Part shown: positions 13,816-20,587 of the stretch, piece by piece
Layout of the letters: the number at the start of each line of letters is the position of its first letter
Numbering within the stretch: the first letter of the stretch is position 1
Source: a virus
Virus record (IMG/VR): IMGVR_UViG_3300049048_000077
Location: 1 to 56,331 of that record
Reading direction: 5' to 3' (one strand)
Length of the DNA stretch: 56,331 bases
The notes under the pieces: model-generated
The model's database searches: none
Seen by the model: the letters and a program-made list of their open reading frames with translations, nothing else
Told to the model about the DNA's origin: nothing
Program-made: the position numbers and the translations under genes

Positions 13816-13840
13816 TCATGCTGTCCGGTTGAGCCATACT
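13811..13840 (+). promoter_or_regulatory. PR, rightward early promoter (leaderless cro)
   Basis: -35 TTGACT (13811-13816), 18-nt spacer, -10 CATACT (13835-13840), then six bases to the cro ATG. The same 12-base block GTCCGGTTGAGC lies in the spacer of PL. Transcription would start at the A of the start codon. Confidence 0.75.
13823..13839. promoter_or_regulatory. Right operator O_R-b
   Basis: GTCCGGTTGAGCCATAC, the exact reverse complement of O_L-a, overlapping the -10 of PR. Confidence 0.75.
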
Positions 13841-13846
13841 CGGTGC

Positions 13847-14077
13847 ATGGATAACCCTGAACTGACCGCATTTCTTGAAATCCGGGGAAAGCAAGCTGCT
13901 GTTGCATCGTCATTGGGGGTCTCCCGCCAGACGGTGAACGACTGGAAACGCCAGGGCTTCATTCCCGCGAAACACGCCGCAGCCTTTGAAGCGCTGTCCG
14001 GCATCGCTCGCACCCGGCTGTGCCCAACCTTCGCTTGGGTTCCGCCCCGCAAGGTCAAGCAGCCCACCACGGCCTAA
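13847..14077 (+). CDS. cro: Cro-like repressor
   Basis: 76 aa from ATG 13847. LTAFLEIRGKQAAVASSLGV then SRQTVNDWKRQGFIPAKHAA is a YdaS/Cro-type helix-turn-helix in which helix 3 is SRQTVNDWK. First gene behind PR, divergent from cI, followed by a terminator; it would turn down PRM and the early promoters through the shared operators. The frame is open further upstream but that would run through the promoter. Confidence 0.88.
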   Translation: MDNPELTAFLEIRGKQAAVASSLGVSRQTVNDWKRQGFIPAKHAAAFEALSGIARTRLCPTFAWVPPRKVKQPTTA

Positions 14078-14088
14078 CCCATGAACTT

Positions 14089-14133
14089 CCATCTGTGTCT
14101 TGTTTTGCATGGCCCAGATGGTTGCTTTTTTTT
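14089..14133 (+). terminator. tR1-like terminator between cro and the next regulator
   Basis: CCATCTG (14089-14095) pairs with CAGATGG (14115-14121) around a long loop and is followed by TTGC and eight T. Its place between cro and the cII-position gene is that of lambda tR1. Confidence 0.75.
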
Positions 14134-14167
14134 GCCCTGACAGGGTACTCAACCCGGTTCAAACATC

Positions 14168-14584
14168 ATGACCTCGCTTGAAGACCAGCACGAATTGGCC
14201 CTTGCCCGCGCACCTCAGCGCGCCGCTGTGCCCCTGGAAATGATCCGAGCACAGAAGACCGCCGCAGCCGCCTTCACGCTGGCCTGCAGTGTCTCCGGTC
14301 TGGAAGACAAGGAGATCTACCTCGCGCTGTCGATTGATGCCGGGTACTTCTCCAACATCAAGAAGGGCAAGGCCACGCTTCAAGCCGACTTGGTTTCGCA
14401 GTTCTGCGAGCTGGTGGGCAACACGATCTATCCCGAGTGGGCTGCGTACCAAGTGGGCTGCACGCTGGTGATGATCAAAACCGAAGCCGAGCGCCGTGCC
14501 GAACAGGCCGAGATGCGCGCCCAGGCTGCAGAGGCTGAGAACCGGTTGATGCGCCAGCTGCTGGCGGGGAGGGTTGCCGCATGA
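14168..14584 (+). CDS. CII-position regulatory protein, 138 aa
   Basis: The middle (TLACSVSGLEDKEIYLALSI, DAGYFSNIKKGKATLQADLV, SQFCELVGN) is a helix-turn-helix domain of the type seen in phage proteins located after cro. The C-terminal 35 residues (KTEAERRAEQAEMRAQAAEA) form a coiled coil that would allow oligomerisation. By position it could activate integrase/repressor transcription like CII or act on replication. Starts at ATG 14168 without an obvious ribosome-binding site. DNA-binding role likely, specific target unknown. Confidence 0.7.
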   Translation: MTSLEDQHELALARAPQRAAVPLEMIRAQKTAAAAFTLACSVSGLEDKEIYLALSIDAGYFSNIKKGKATLQADLVSQFCELVGNTIYPEWAAYQVGCTLVMIKTEAERRAEQAEMRAQAAEAENRLMRQLLAGRVAA

Positions 14585-14766
14585 GCACGTTGTGGAACCC
14601 CCGCCGTCCGCTCAACCAGCCCCCGCACTTCGGCGGTCTTTCTTTGACCGCTGGAAAAGCCGAGCGCACAACACCCCATTCAAGCATCGCAGTCAACGAG
14701 GACGAAGTCGAAGGCCTCGCTCTCATCCCTATGTCAGACCAGTCTGACAACCAAGAGCAACGGTGA
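14581..14766 (+). CDS. Hypothetical protein, 61 aa
   Basis: Begins at an ATGA overlap with the upstream gene. Composition is polar, with Pro/His-rich N-terminus (STLWNPRRPLNQPPHFGGL) and an acidic second half. No family is recognised; the coupling is the main support. Confidence 0.55.
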   Translation: MSTLWNPRRPLNQPPHFGGLSLTAGKAERTTPHSSIAVNEDEVEGLALIPMSDQSDNQEQR

Positions 14767-14795
14767 AGCCTGCGACCAGAACTGCAGGCATGAAA

Positions 14796-14836
14796 AAACC
14801 CGCTGTCATCGGCTGGCAGGCCTCGGCGGGTTTCTC
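14796..14836 (+). terminator. Terminator-like hairpin upstream of the HNH-type gene at 14852
   Basis: AAACCCGC (14796-14803) pairs with GCGGGTTT (14826-14833) around a 22-nt loop; the U-tract is short (TTTCTC). Probably a moderate terminator. Confidence 0.6.
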
Positions 14837-14851
14837 GAATTAAGGCGAATC

Positions 14852-15376
14852 ATGACACAAACCAACGCTCTAGCCAATTCGGCTATCAAGGCCGCCGCAG
14901 GGAGGCTCGCAGTAAGGGGGCACTTCAAGCCTAGGCACGGCCACGCACACCCAGGAAATAAAACCTATGTTGTCTGGTACAGCATGGTGCAGCGCTGCCA
15001 CTACCCAAAGCACAAGTCATTTCCACGGTACGGGGGTCGCGGGATCACTGTGTGTGAAACATGGCGCACCGACTTCGCGGCATTCCTTGCCGACATGGGA
15101 GAAGTTCAGCCTGGCATGACACTGGGTCGAATCGACAACGACCGTGGCTACAGCAAGGAAAACTGCCGCTGGGAAACCATGAAGGAGCAGCACAACAATA
15201 AGTCGTCGAATCGCATTTTGTCGGTTAACGGACAAAGCATGACGCTGTGCCAGTGGGCCGAACAAACGGGCAAGCTGGCATGCACCATTGCACGCCGAAT
15301 CGATAAGCTGGGGTGGAGTGTGGAGGCGGCGATTTTCACCCCTGTTCGCGCGCGCATTGCGCCCAAGGGCTGCTAG
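14852..15376 (+). CDS. HNH/AP2-type homing endonuclease-like protein, 174 aa
   Basis: The block VWYSMVQRCHYPKHKSFPRY, GGRGITVCETWRTDFAAFLA, DMGEVQPGMTLGRIDNDRGY, SKENCRWETMKEQHNNKSSN is a well-known phage free-standing nuclease/AP2-associated pattern: a TLGRID-D--Y--ENCRW core, then NN. The C-terminus (SMTLCQWAEQTGKLACTIAR) is a helix-turn-helix. It is likely a selfish gene inserted between the regulator and replication genes, just downstream of a hairpin. Confidence 0.75.
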   Translation: MTQTNALANSAIKAAAGRLAVRGHFKPRHGHAHPGNKTYVVWYSMVQRCHYPKHKSFPRYGGRGITVCETWRTDFAAFLADMGEVQPGMTLGRIDNDRGYSKENCRWETMKEQHNNKSSNRILSVNGQSMTLCQWAEQTGKLACTIARRIDKLGWSVEAAIFTPVRARIAPKGC

Positions 15377-15379
15377 CTC

Positions 15380-16144
15380 ATGGCCGGTGAATGGCTCAAG
15401 TTTGAAGCTAACACCCCGGAAAAGCCGGAGGTGTTGGCTATCACCATCGCCATGGGCTGGGACGACCCAGACCTGACGGTGGGAAAACTCATGCGTGTCT
15501 GGCGCTGGTTCGACCAGCAGACCGTAAACGGTAACGCTCCGAGCGTTACTGCAGCGTTACTCGATCGTTTGTTGGGCGTTAGCGGTTTGTGCCAAGCAAT
15601 GGCAAGCGTGGGTTGGTTGGTCATTGATGACCATGGCCTGACCCTTCCAAACTTCGATCGGCACAACGGCAAGACCGCAAAAGACCGTGCTTTGACGGCA
15701 AAACGGGTCGCAACACACAAAAGTAACGGTAAAGGTAACGCTCCCATCGTTAGCGATGCGTTACCTAGAGAAGAGAAGAGAAGAGAAGAGAAAGAAGAAG
15801 ACAAAGGGGAGAAGCCCGCGCCACGCAAGCGTGCCGCCCCCTTCCCCGTGCCTGAATGGATCAATCGAGAGCACTGGGATGCATGGCATTCATGCAGCAA
15901 ACGCCGCAACGCCACCGACAAGCAAAAGCAACTTGCTGTTGACAAGCTGACAGCGTGGCGATCTGAGGGCATAGACCACGCTGCCGCGCTGGAAAACGCA
16001 GCCATCGGCGGGTGGCAAGGGTTGTTCAAGCCCGACGCACAAAAGGCCGGTGGCGGGCCCGCTATCAACAAGCAAGAGGCGCTTGAGCAGCGCAATCGCG
16101 GCGTGGCTTCGAGCTGGGCTGCAGGGATTGGGAACTACGTATGA
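15380..16144 (+). CDS. Replication initiator, phage O-like
   Basis: 254 aa. The N-terminal 95 residues (AGEWLKFEANTPEKPEVLAI, TVGKLMRVWRWFDQQ, VSGLCQAMASVGWLVIDDHG, LTLPNFDRHNGKTAKDRALT) form the winged-helix domain of lambda O-type replication proteins. A charged linker (REEKRREEKEEDKGEKPAPR) connects to a C-terminal helical domain with EWINREHWDAWHSCSKRRNA. Its own coding sequence contains repeated GTAACG boxes and a purine tract, so it would bind the origin within its gene. AAGGG precedes ATG 15380. Confidence 0.82.
   Translation: MAGEWLKFEANTPEKPEVLAITIAMGWDDPDLTVGKLMRVWRWFDQQTVNGNAPSVTAALLDRLLGVSGLCQAMASVGWLVIDDHGLTLPNFDRHNGKTAKDRALTAKRVATHKSNGKGNAPIVSDALPREEKRREEKEEDKGEKPAPRKRAAPFPVPEWINREHWDAWHSCSKRRNATDKQKQLAVDKLTAWRSEGIDHAAALENAAIGGWQGLFKPDAQKAGGGPAINKQEALEQRNRGVASSWAAGIGNYV
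15530..15810. other. ori: Candidate replication origin: iterons and purine tract inside the initiator gene
   Basis: Two clusters of GTAACG or its complement lie inside the O-like gene: 15531, 15544 and 15555 in the first, 15723, 15735, 15748 (one mismatch) and 15759 in the second. The 11-mer GGTAACGCTCC occurs in both. Directly after the second cluster is a 40-base almost pure purine tract of GAGAA repeats (15767-15810). Iterons inside the initiator gene followed by an easily melted biased tract match the lambda ori layout. Confidence 0.6.
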
Positions 16145-16800
16145 CCGAAGCCGACCGCAACGACTTTGCGCAGCTCATCACGGATGTGCTCGCCTACTAC
16201 CGCCAGGACGCCAGCCGATTCGTGCTGGATCTTTGGTGGAACACCTGCAAGCCCTTTGCCTTCGAGCAAGTGCGCGCAGCCATCCAAAAGCATTGCACCG
16301 ACGCCGAGCGGGGACAGTTTGCCCCCAAGGTGGCTGACCTTGCCCGGATCCTGCAAGGAACGACGACTGACCGCGCCTCGCTCGCATGGGGGAAGGTGCT
16401 GGAGGCAATGTCCTCCGTGGGTGCCTATACCGATGTTGTCTTTGATGACCCTGCCATCCATGCCGCAGCGGACGACATGGGCGGCTGGCCAAAGATGTGC
16501 CGCACGGAAATGAAGGAGTTGAGCCATCTGCAGCACCGCTTCATGCAGTCCTACCGCGCCTACGCGGAGCGCGGGCAGTTTGACTATCCGCGCCGACTGG
16601 GTGGCGACCGCAGCCCGGACAGCGAATACGAAAAAGCAGGCTTGAAACTGCCGCGCCCTGCGCTGATTGGCGATGCGGAGCGAGCAAAGCTGGTCTTCCA
16701 GGGTGGGGGCGCTGGCAAAACGTCGATCAGCTTCGCGCCCATCCAATCGCTGGGTAATGCCATCGCGGCCGCGATTGAAGCTCCAAGGAGTGCCGCATGA
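16141..16800 (+). CDS. Second replication-region protein, 219 aa
   Basis: ATGA overlap with the initiator. The sequence EADRNDFAQLITDVLAYYRQ, LDLWWNTCKPFAFEQVRAAI, QKHCTDAERGQFAPKVADLA is a helical family that follows O-like genes in many betaproteobacterial phages. Location suggests a helicase-loader-type or initiator-accessory role, but no Walker motif is seen. C-terminal half has an arginine-rich segment (YRAYAERGQFDYPRRLGGDR). Function inferred from position only. Confidence 0.65.
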   Translation: MTEADRNDFAQLITDVLAYYRQDASRFVLDLWWNTCKPFAFEQVRAAIQKHCTDAERGQFAPKVADLARILQGTTTDRASLAWGKVLEAMSSVGAYTDVVFDDPAIHAAADDMGGWPKMCRTEMKELSHLQHRFMQSYRAYAERGQFDYPRRLGGDRSPDSEYEKAGLKLPRPALIGDAERAKLVFQGGGAGKTSISFAPIQSLGNAIAAAIEAPRSAA

Positions 16801-16925
16801 CCCTCCGCGACAACCTCACCAAAGAGCAAGCCTGGGCACACGCGGTACTGGACGACGTCCGCGATGGGTTTGCCCAATCACCCAAGGCCATTCGCGCAGC
16901 GCTGCGCATCTTGGGGGAGATGTGA
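16797..16925 (+). CDS. Small helical protein, 42 aa
   Basis: Starts at an ATGA overlap and ends one base into the ATG of the methyltransferase gene (TGATG). Product TLRDNLTKEQAWAHAVLDDV and RDGFAQSPKAIRAALRILGE is helical and plausible. Below common length cutoffs; the double coupling supports it. Confidence 0.65.
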   Translation: MTLRDNLTKEQAWAHAVLDDVRDGFAQSPKAIRAALRILGEM

Positions 16926-17683
16926 TGACCTACACCCGCAAAGAAGTGATCGGCAACGCCACGCTGTATCTGGGCGATTGCATGGAAATCCTGCCCGCAC
17001 TGGGCAAGGTGGATGCGGTGATTACCGACCCGCCCTACAGTGCCCGCTGCCACACGGGGCACGATTCCGGCGCCGCCAAGGCAAAGGACGGGGCAATTCG
17101 TTCAGGGTTGGGTTACGGGGCGCTAACCGGCGAGGATGTAGCGCGACTTGCAGAGGCATATGTGGCCTGCTGCGATGGGTGGGTCGTTTGGATGACGGAC
17201 AGCGATCTTGCTCTAGCCGTGCGGACGGCATTGGAAGAACTCGGGCGTTACGCGTTCGCTCCGCTTCCCTTCTACCAAGCTGGTCGTAGCGTTCGTCTGA
17301 GCGGTGACGGCCCTTCCTCCTGGACGGATTGGATCGTGGTGGCCCGTACCAAAGCTCAAATGAAGTGGGGCACCCTGCCGGGTGGGTACATCGCGGGGCC
17401 TGGCTGGAACGACAAGGCCCGCATGGGCGGAAAGCCCACCCTGTTGATGGAGGCCCTTGTCTCCGACTACTCCCGCCCTGGTCAAACAGTGCTGGACACC
17501 CACATGGGCGCCGGGACCACAGGCGTGGCTTGCATGCGGACTGGGCGCAAGTTCATCGGCTGCGAGGTCGACCCGGCTGCCTTTGAGATTGCCTGCCGCC
17601 GCATTGAGCAAGCCCACGCACAGGGTCAGCTATTTGAGCCGCAGCCCCACACCGTAGAGCAACTTGCATTGGGGGAGCTGTGA
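16925..17683 (+). CDS. DNA adenine/cytosine-N4 methyltransferase (beta class)
   Basis: 252 aa from ATG 16925, after GGGGGAG. Catalytic motif IV DPPYSA lies near residue 37 and the AdoMet-binding motif I (DTHMGAGTTGVACMRTGRKF) near residue 195, giving the beta-class order. Other blocks include GDCMEILPALGKVDAVITDP and PLPFYQAGRSVRLSGDGPSS. It would methylate phage DNA, most likely at an adenine, to evade host restriction or regulate packaging. Target sequence cannot be read from the protein. Confidence 0.9.
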   Translation: MTYTRKEVIGNATLYLGDCMEILPALGKVDAVITDPPYSARCHTGHDSGAAKAKDGAIRSGLGYGALTGEDVARLAEAYVACCDGWVVWMTDSDLALAVRTALEELGRYAFAPLPFYQAGRSVRLSGDGPSSWTDWIVVARTKAQMKWGTLPGGYIAGPGWNDKARMGGKPTLLMEALVSDYSRPGQTVLDTHMGAGTTGVACMRTGRKFIGCEVDPAAFEIACRRIEQAHAQGQLFEPQPHTVEQLALGEL

Positions 17684-17865
17684 CATGCAGCGAGTACGAA
17701 CACCAAGCCGCACACCTCACCAACCTAGCCCTGCAACCCGCATGGAAGGCCTACATATGGCAGCGGCTCAACGAGTTGGACCAAGCCCCTCTATTCGAGG
17801 GCATCAAGGCCGATGTGCTCCGGCGCATCGAATTGTTGAAGCAACAGCAACGCAATGGGGGGTAG
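17680..17865 (+). CDS. Hypothetical protein, 61 aa, GTG start
   Basis: GTG 17680 overlaps the methyltransferase stop (GTGA). The product TCSEYEHQAAHLTNLALQPA, LPLFEGI-type helix and RRIELLKQQQRNGG is helical and polar. No family known. A competing ATG four bases later opens a different frame with poor composition and is rejected. Confidence 0.6.
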   Translation: MTCSEYEHQAAHLTNLALQPAWKAYIWQRLNELDQAPLFEGIKADVLRRIELLKQQQRNGG

Positions 17866-17869
17866 GGGC

Positions 17870-18097
17870 ATGACCATCGGCGTATTCATGCCCGAGGGCA
17901 CAGAAGCCCGCATCTGCGTAGAGATCGCAGCCCGCCAGCAAATGGGCATTGCCAAGTACGGCACCACTGTTGCTGAGAACCGCCTGAGCCTGCGCGAGTG
18001 GCTTGTTCACGCAAAGGAAGAAGCGCTAGACCAAGCGATCTATCTGCAGCGAGCAATCGAGGAAATCGACGCGCAAGAGGGGAGGCGCCATGGCTGA
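17870..18097 (+). CDS. Small protein with KYG...WLxHAxEExxD motif, 75 aa
   Basis: ATG 17870 is chosen over the upstream in-frame start because the earlier region overlaps the previous gene. The sequence ARQQMGIAKYGTTVAENRLS, LREWLVHAKEEALDQAIYLQ, RAIEEID resembles the C-terminal part of phage dNTP-pyrophosphohydrolase-like and MazG-related helical proteins (KYG, W--HA-EE--D). A nucleotide-pool role is possible but the protein may be too short to be an enzyme alone. Confidence 0.65.
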   Translation: MTIGVFMPEGTEARICVEIAARQQMGIAKYGTTVAENRLSLREWLVHAKEEALDQAIYLQRAIEEIDAQEGRRHG

Positions 18098-18524
18098 GCG
18101 CATCACCCTCAGCCTGTGGGAGCCAGTACAGGCACACAAGGCGATCATGACCGCCTGGCACCACGCTAAAGGCTGGTTGATGGCTGGCGATCAGCGCCTG
18201 ACCCTGGAGATCCGCCCGGAGAAGCGCAGCGATGCGCAGAACCGCCTTTTGCACGCCTGCCTGTCCGAGATTGCAAAGCAAGTGGAGTGGGCCGGGGCAA
18301 AGCGCGACGTGGACACGTGGAAGCGCCTGCTCACTGCCGCATGGCTGCGCGCACGTGGCGAGCCTATTGAGATGCTGCCAGCGTTGGACGGCAACGGCGT
18401 GGACATCGTTTTTCGCAAGACCAGTCAGCTCAGCAAGGCCGAATGCGCGGAGCTGTCGGAATTCGTCATGGCCTGGGCGGCAGAGCGGGGCATCTACATG
18501 CCTGCGCCGGAGGGGTGGCAATGA
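18090..18524 (+). CDS. ninB: NinB/Orf-family recombination mediator
   Basis: 144 aa. RLTLEIRPEKRSDAQNRLLH, ACLSEIAKQVEWAGAKRDVD, TWKRLLTAAWLRARGEPIEM and TSQLSKAECAELSEFVMAWA are signature blocks of NinB (lambda Orf), which binds SSB-coated ssDNA and can replace RecFOR. It starts 8 bases before the end of the previous gene. Together with NinG, Bet and Exo it gives the phage its own recombination route. Confidence 0.9.
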   Translation: MAERITLSLWEPVQAHKAIMTAWHHAKGWLMAGDQRLTLEIRPEKRSDAQNRLLHACLSEIAKQVEWAGAKRDVDTWKRLLTAAWLRARGEPIEMLPALDGNGVDIVFRKTSQLSKAECAELSEFVMAWAAERGIYMPAPEGWQ

Positions 18525-18715
18525 AGCTAGCCACTCATTTGCGCCTCTGCGCTCTGGTGCTGCTGTGGCTCCTGTTGCCAATCTTTGCCGCTGGCAATTT
18601 TCTGCGCAATGCTTGGGTGTTGAACCGCCAAGCCTTGCGTTGGACCAGAACGTACACCCGCAACCGGTCGGCCGATCTGCGCGCTGCGTGGGTCTTCCTG
18701 CGGAAGGCGCCTTAA
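18521..18715 (+). CDS. Small membrane protein, 64 aa
   Basis: ATGA overlap with ninB. Residues 7-26 are strongly hydrophobic (HLRLCALVLLWLLLPIFAAG), then a basic cytoplasmic or periplasmic tail (RQALRWTRTYTRNRSADLRA). Unknown function. Confidence 0.65.
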   Translation: MKLATHLRLCALVLLWLLLPIFAAGNFLRNAWVLNRQALRWTRTYTRNRSADLRAAWVFLRKAP

Positions 18716-18990
18716 TGCTGGCCTACAAAAACCCAAAGGCCAAACCCTGCGAGGTATGCCCCCGTCTCTTTGTCCCCGAGCGCGAGGACGAGAAGGTCTG
18801 CAGCAACGTATGCGGGCTCAAGAGGGCGCGGCTGTTAATCGCTGCCGTTGTTGCCGCCGCTCTCTCGGGATGTGGCCCTACCTGTGAAGAAATGGGTGGA
18901 AAGCACGTGTTCTCGCACTTCCTCCCCATGGCGACCGGAAAGACGATGCTCATGATTCCACAGTACCGCTGCGTTGGGGCACAGCAATGA
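18715..18990 (+). CDS. Zinc-knuckle plus lipobox-like protein, 91 aa
   Basis: Starts at a TAATG overlap. Residues 12-34 (CEVCPRLFVPEREDEKVCSN, then VCGLKR) hold four Cys like a treble-clef zinc site. They run straight into a hydrophobic segment ending in a lipobox (LLIAAVVAAALSGCG) and a small Cys-containing domain (TCEEMGGKHVFSHF). A cytoplasmic zinc knuckle in front of a lipoprotein signal is odd; it may be a fusion of two genes. No in-frame start codon is seen directly before the lipobox region. Confidence 0.6.
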   Translation: MLAYKNPKAKPCEVCPRLFVPEREDEKVCSNVCGLKRARLLIAAVVAAALSGCGPTCEEMGGKHVFSHFLPMATGKTMLMIPQYRCVGAQQ

Positions 18991-19559
18991 CTTTCCGCCG
19001 CACACGCTGCCCCCATTGCAAAGGAAAGATGGAGCAGGGCGTCCGCATCCATCCTTACTGCATTGACGCCTATGCGGAAGCCGAAGAAGCCAAGGCAAAG
19101 CGCAAGGCCGAAAAGCAGGCCCGTGCCGCCGCAAAGGTGGAGAAAGCGGAAGATCGCCGCCGCAAAGAGGCCATGAAAAAGGTCTCCGAGCTGGAAGCCG
19201 ACTGCCGCAAGATCGTCCAAGAGATCGCCCGCATCCGTGATCGGAATGACGGCTGCATCTCCTGCCACATGGGGCCGAACTACGACGGGCAATGGCATGG
19301 ATCGCACTACCGGTCGCACGGCGGCTGTTCCTCACTGCAGTTCCATCTTTGGAACATCCACAAGTCCTGTGCCCAGTGCAACACCCACAAGGCCGGAAAC
19401 ATCGCCGAGTACCGCCCGCGGCTTGCTCAAAAGATTGGAGCGGACCGCGTGGAGTGGCTGGATAACCAGCCCAAGTCACAGAAATACAACAGGGAGTACC
19501 TGTACCGCTTCAAGGCGGTCATGGGTAGGCGCCTGCGCCGCATGAGGAAGACGAAATGA
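18987..19559 (+). CDS. ninG: NinG/Rap recombination endonuclease
   Basis: 190 aa. N-terminal CPHCKGKM zinc site, then a long charged helix (AEEAKAKRKAEKQARAAAKV), then the nuclease core GCISCHMGPNYDGQWHGSHY, RSHGGCSSLQFHLWNIHKSC, AQCNTHKAGNIAEYRPRLAQ. The Cys/His pattern and order are those of NinG (lambda Rap), a structure-specific endonuclease resolving branched DNA. Overlaps its upstream neighbour by ATGA. Confidence 0.93.
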   Translation: MTFRRTRCPHCKGKMEQGVRIHPYCIDAYAEAEEAKAKRKAEKQARAAAKVEKAEDRRRKEAMKKVSELEADCRKIVQEIARIRDRNDGCISCHMGPNYDGQWHGSHYRSHGGCSSLQFHLWNIHKSCAQCNTHKAGNIAEYRPRLAQKIGADRVEWLDNQPKSQKYNREYLYRFKAVMGRRLRRMRKTK

Positions 19560-19579
19560 AAACGCAAGGAGATCAAAGC

Positions 19580-20089
19580 ATGCCCACGAACGATAGCGCC
19601 GCAGACGAAGTCCGTGGGTTGCTCGACTATGACCCCGAAACAGGGATCTTCAAATGGCGCGTTATGCGTGGTGGTGTACCCGCTGGGTCGGTTGCAGGCG
19701 GCACGCATTGCCAGGGCTATGTGGCAATCCAGTTCCGTGGCGCACCGAGACTTGCGCATCGGCTCGCGTGGCTGCACTTCTATGGCGCATGGCCGCAGGG
19801 GCACCTGGACCACATCAACCGCGACAAAAAGGACAACCGCATCACCAACCTGCGGGTGGTAACTCCATCCCAGAACCTGCAAAACACTGGGCTGCAGAAA
19901 AACAGCACCTCAGGGTATCGCGGGGTTAGTTTGAATGTGCCCACCGGGAGATGGAAGGCATACATCAAGGTTGGCGGGCGCCGAAAGCATTTGGGTTACT
20001 TCACCACGCCGCAGGAAGCTTCCGAGGCCTATTTGGCGGCGGCAGCTCAGATGCACAGCCATAACCCTTTCGTGAAGGCAGCGCAATGA
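19580..20089 (+). CDS. HNH homing endonuclease with AP2 domain (paralogue of 11407-11904)
   Basis: 169 aa; ATG 19580 has AAGGAG eight bases upstream and is preferred to the overlapping ATG 19556. Blocks LAHRLAWLHFYGAWPQGHLD, HINRDKKDNRITNLRVVTPS, QNLQNTGLQKNSTSGYRGVS, and GRWKAYIKVGGRRKHLGYFT give an HNH nuclease followed by an AP2 DNA-binding module. It lies inside the nin-like operon with no terminator in front, unlike the other HNH genes. Probably an invading selfish gene. Confidence 0.92.
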   Translation: MPTNDSAADEVRGLLDYDPETGIFKWRVMRGGVPAGSVAGGTHCQGYVAIQFRGAPRLAHRLAWLHFYGAWPQGHLDHINRDKKDNRITNLRVVTPSQNLQNTGLQKNSTSGYRGVSLNVPTGRWKAYIKVGGRRKHLGYFTTPQEASEAYLAAAAQMHSHNPFVKAAQ

Positions 20090-20577
20090 AGAAGCAATGC
20101 AAGCGCAAGCACTGGGCCTTGATTAACCCGATTGAGCACGCGAAGTTTCAAGCGTCCAACCTCTCCGTGGCGGAGTGGAACGAGCAAATGACGCCCCTGA
20201 TCGTGGCCGTTGATGAACTGAGCAAAGGAAATTGGGACCCGCTAGAGGTGTGGAACAAGCTTTTCTTCGCGTTGAACCGCATTGAATCGATGCTGCACAT
20301 CAAGCGGGTGAGCGACGGCGGTTTCATCAACCAGGCGCAGGAGGCATTTGTCTCCGCCCTGGACCGCCAGCAAAAGACCGGCGCGCGAGCATTCAAGGCT
20401 GACGAGCTGGCAACCATCCGCGAGGTGGCGCAGGTTTATGGGGATTTATTGAGGGAGATCACCCACAAGGATTTCAAGGCCGCGTGCGCACACACCGACG
20501 CCAACGTGGCCCGAATCGTCCGGCAGCGCGGGCCTAAGACTGTGGTCAAGGGTGGCTGCATTTTGGAAACCAACTAA
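20086..20577 (+). CDS. Conserved-type early protein, 163 aa
   Basis: ATGA overlap with the HNH gene. KKQCKRKHWALINPIEHAKF, PLIVAVDELSKGNWDPLEVW, NKLFFALNRIESMLHIKRVS is a pattern I associate with short proteins preceding the late region in beta- and gammaproteobacterial phages. The protein is helical with a basic N-terminus. It occupies the Q position, so a regulatory role is conceivable, but no DNA-binding motif is evident. Confidence 0.65.
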   Translation: MKKQCKRKHWALINPIEHAKFQASNLSVAEWNEQMTPLIVAVDELSKGNWDPLEVWNKLFFALNRIESMLHIKRVSDGGFINQAQEAFVSALDRQQKTGARAFKADELATIREVAQVYGDLLREITHKDFKAACAHTDANVARIVRQRGPKTVVKGGCILETN

Positions 20578-20587
20578 AGGAGCGCCA

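Noticed and set aside
17664-17873. Alternative 69-codon ORF overlapping the 61-aa gene
   Set aside because: Ser/Pro/His-rich shadow frame; the GTG-started frame has the operon coupling and normal composition.
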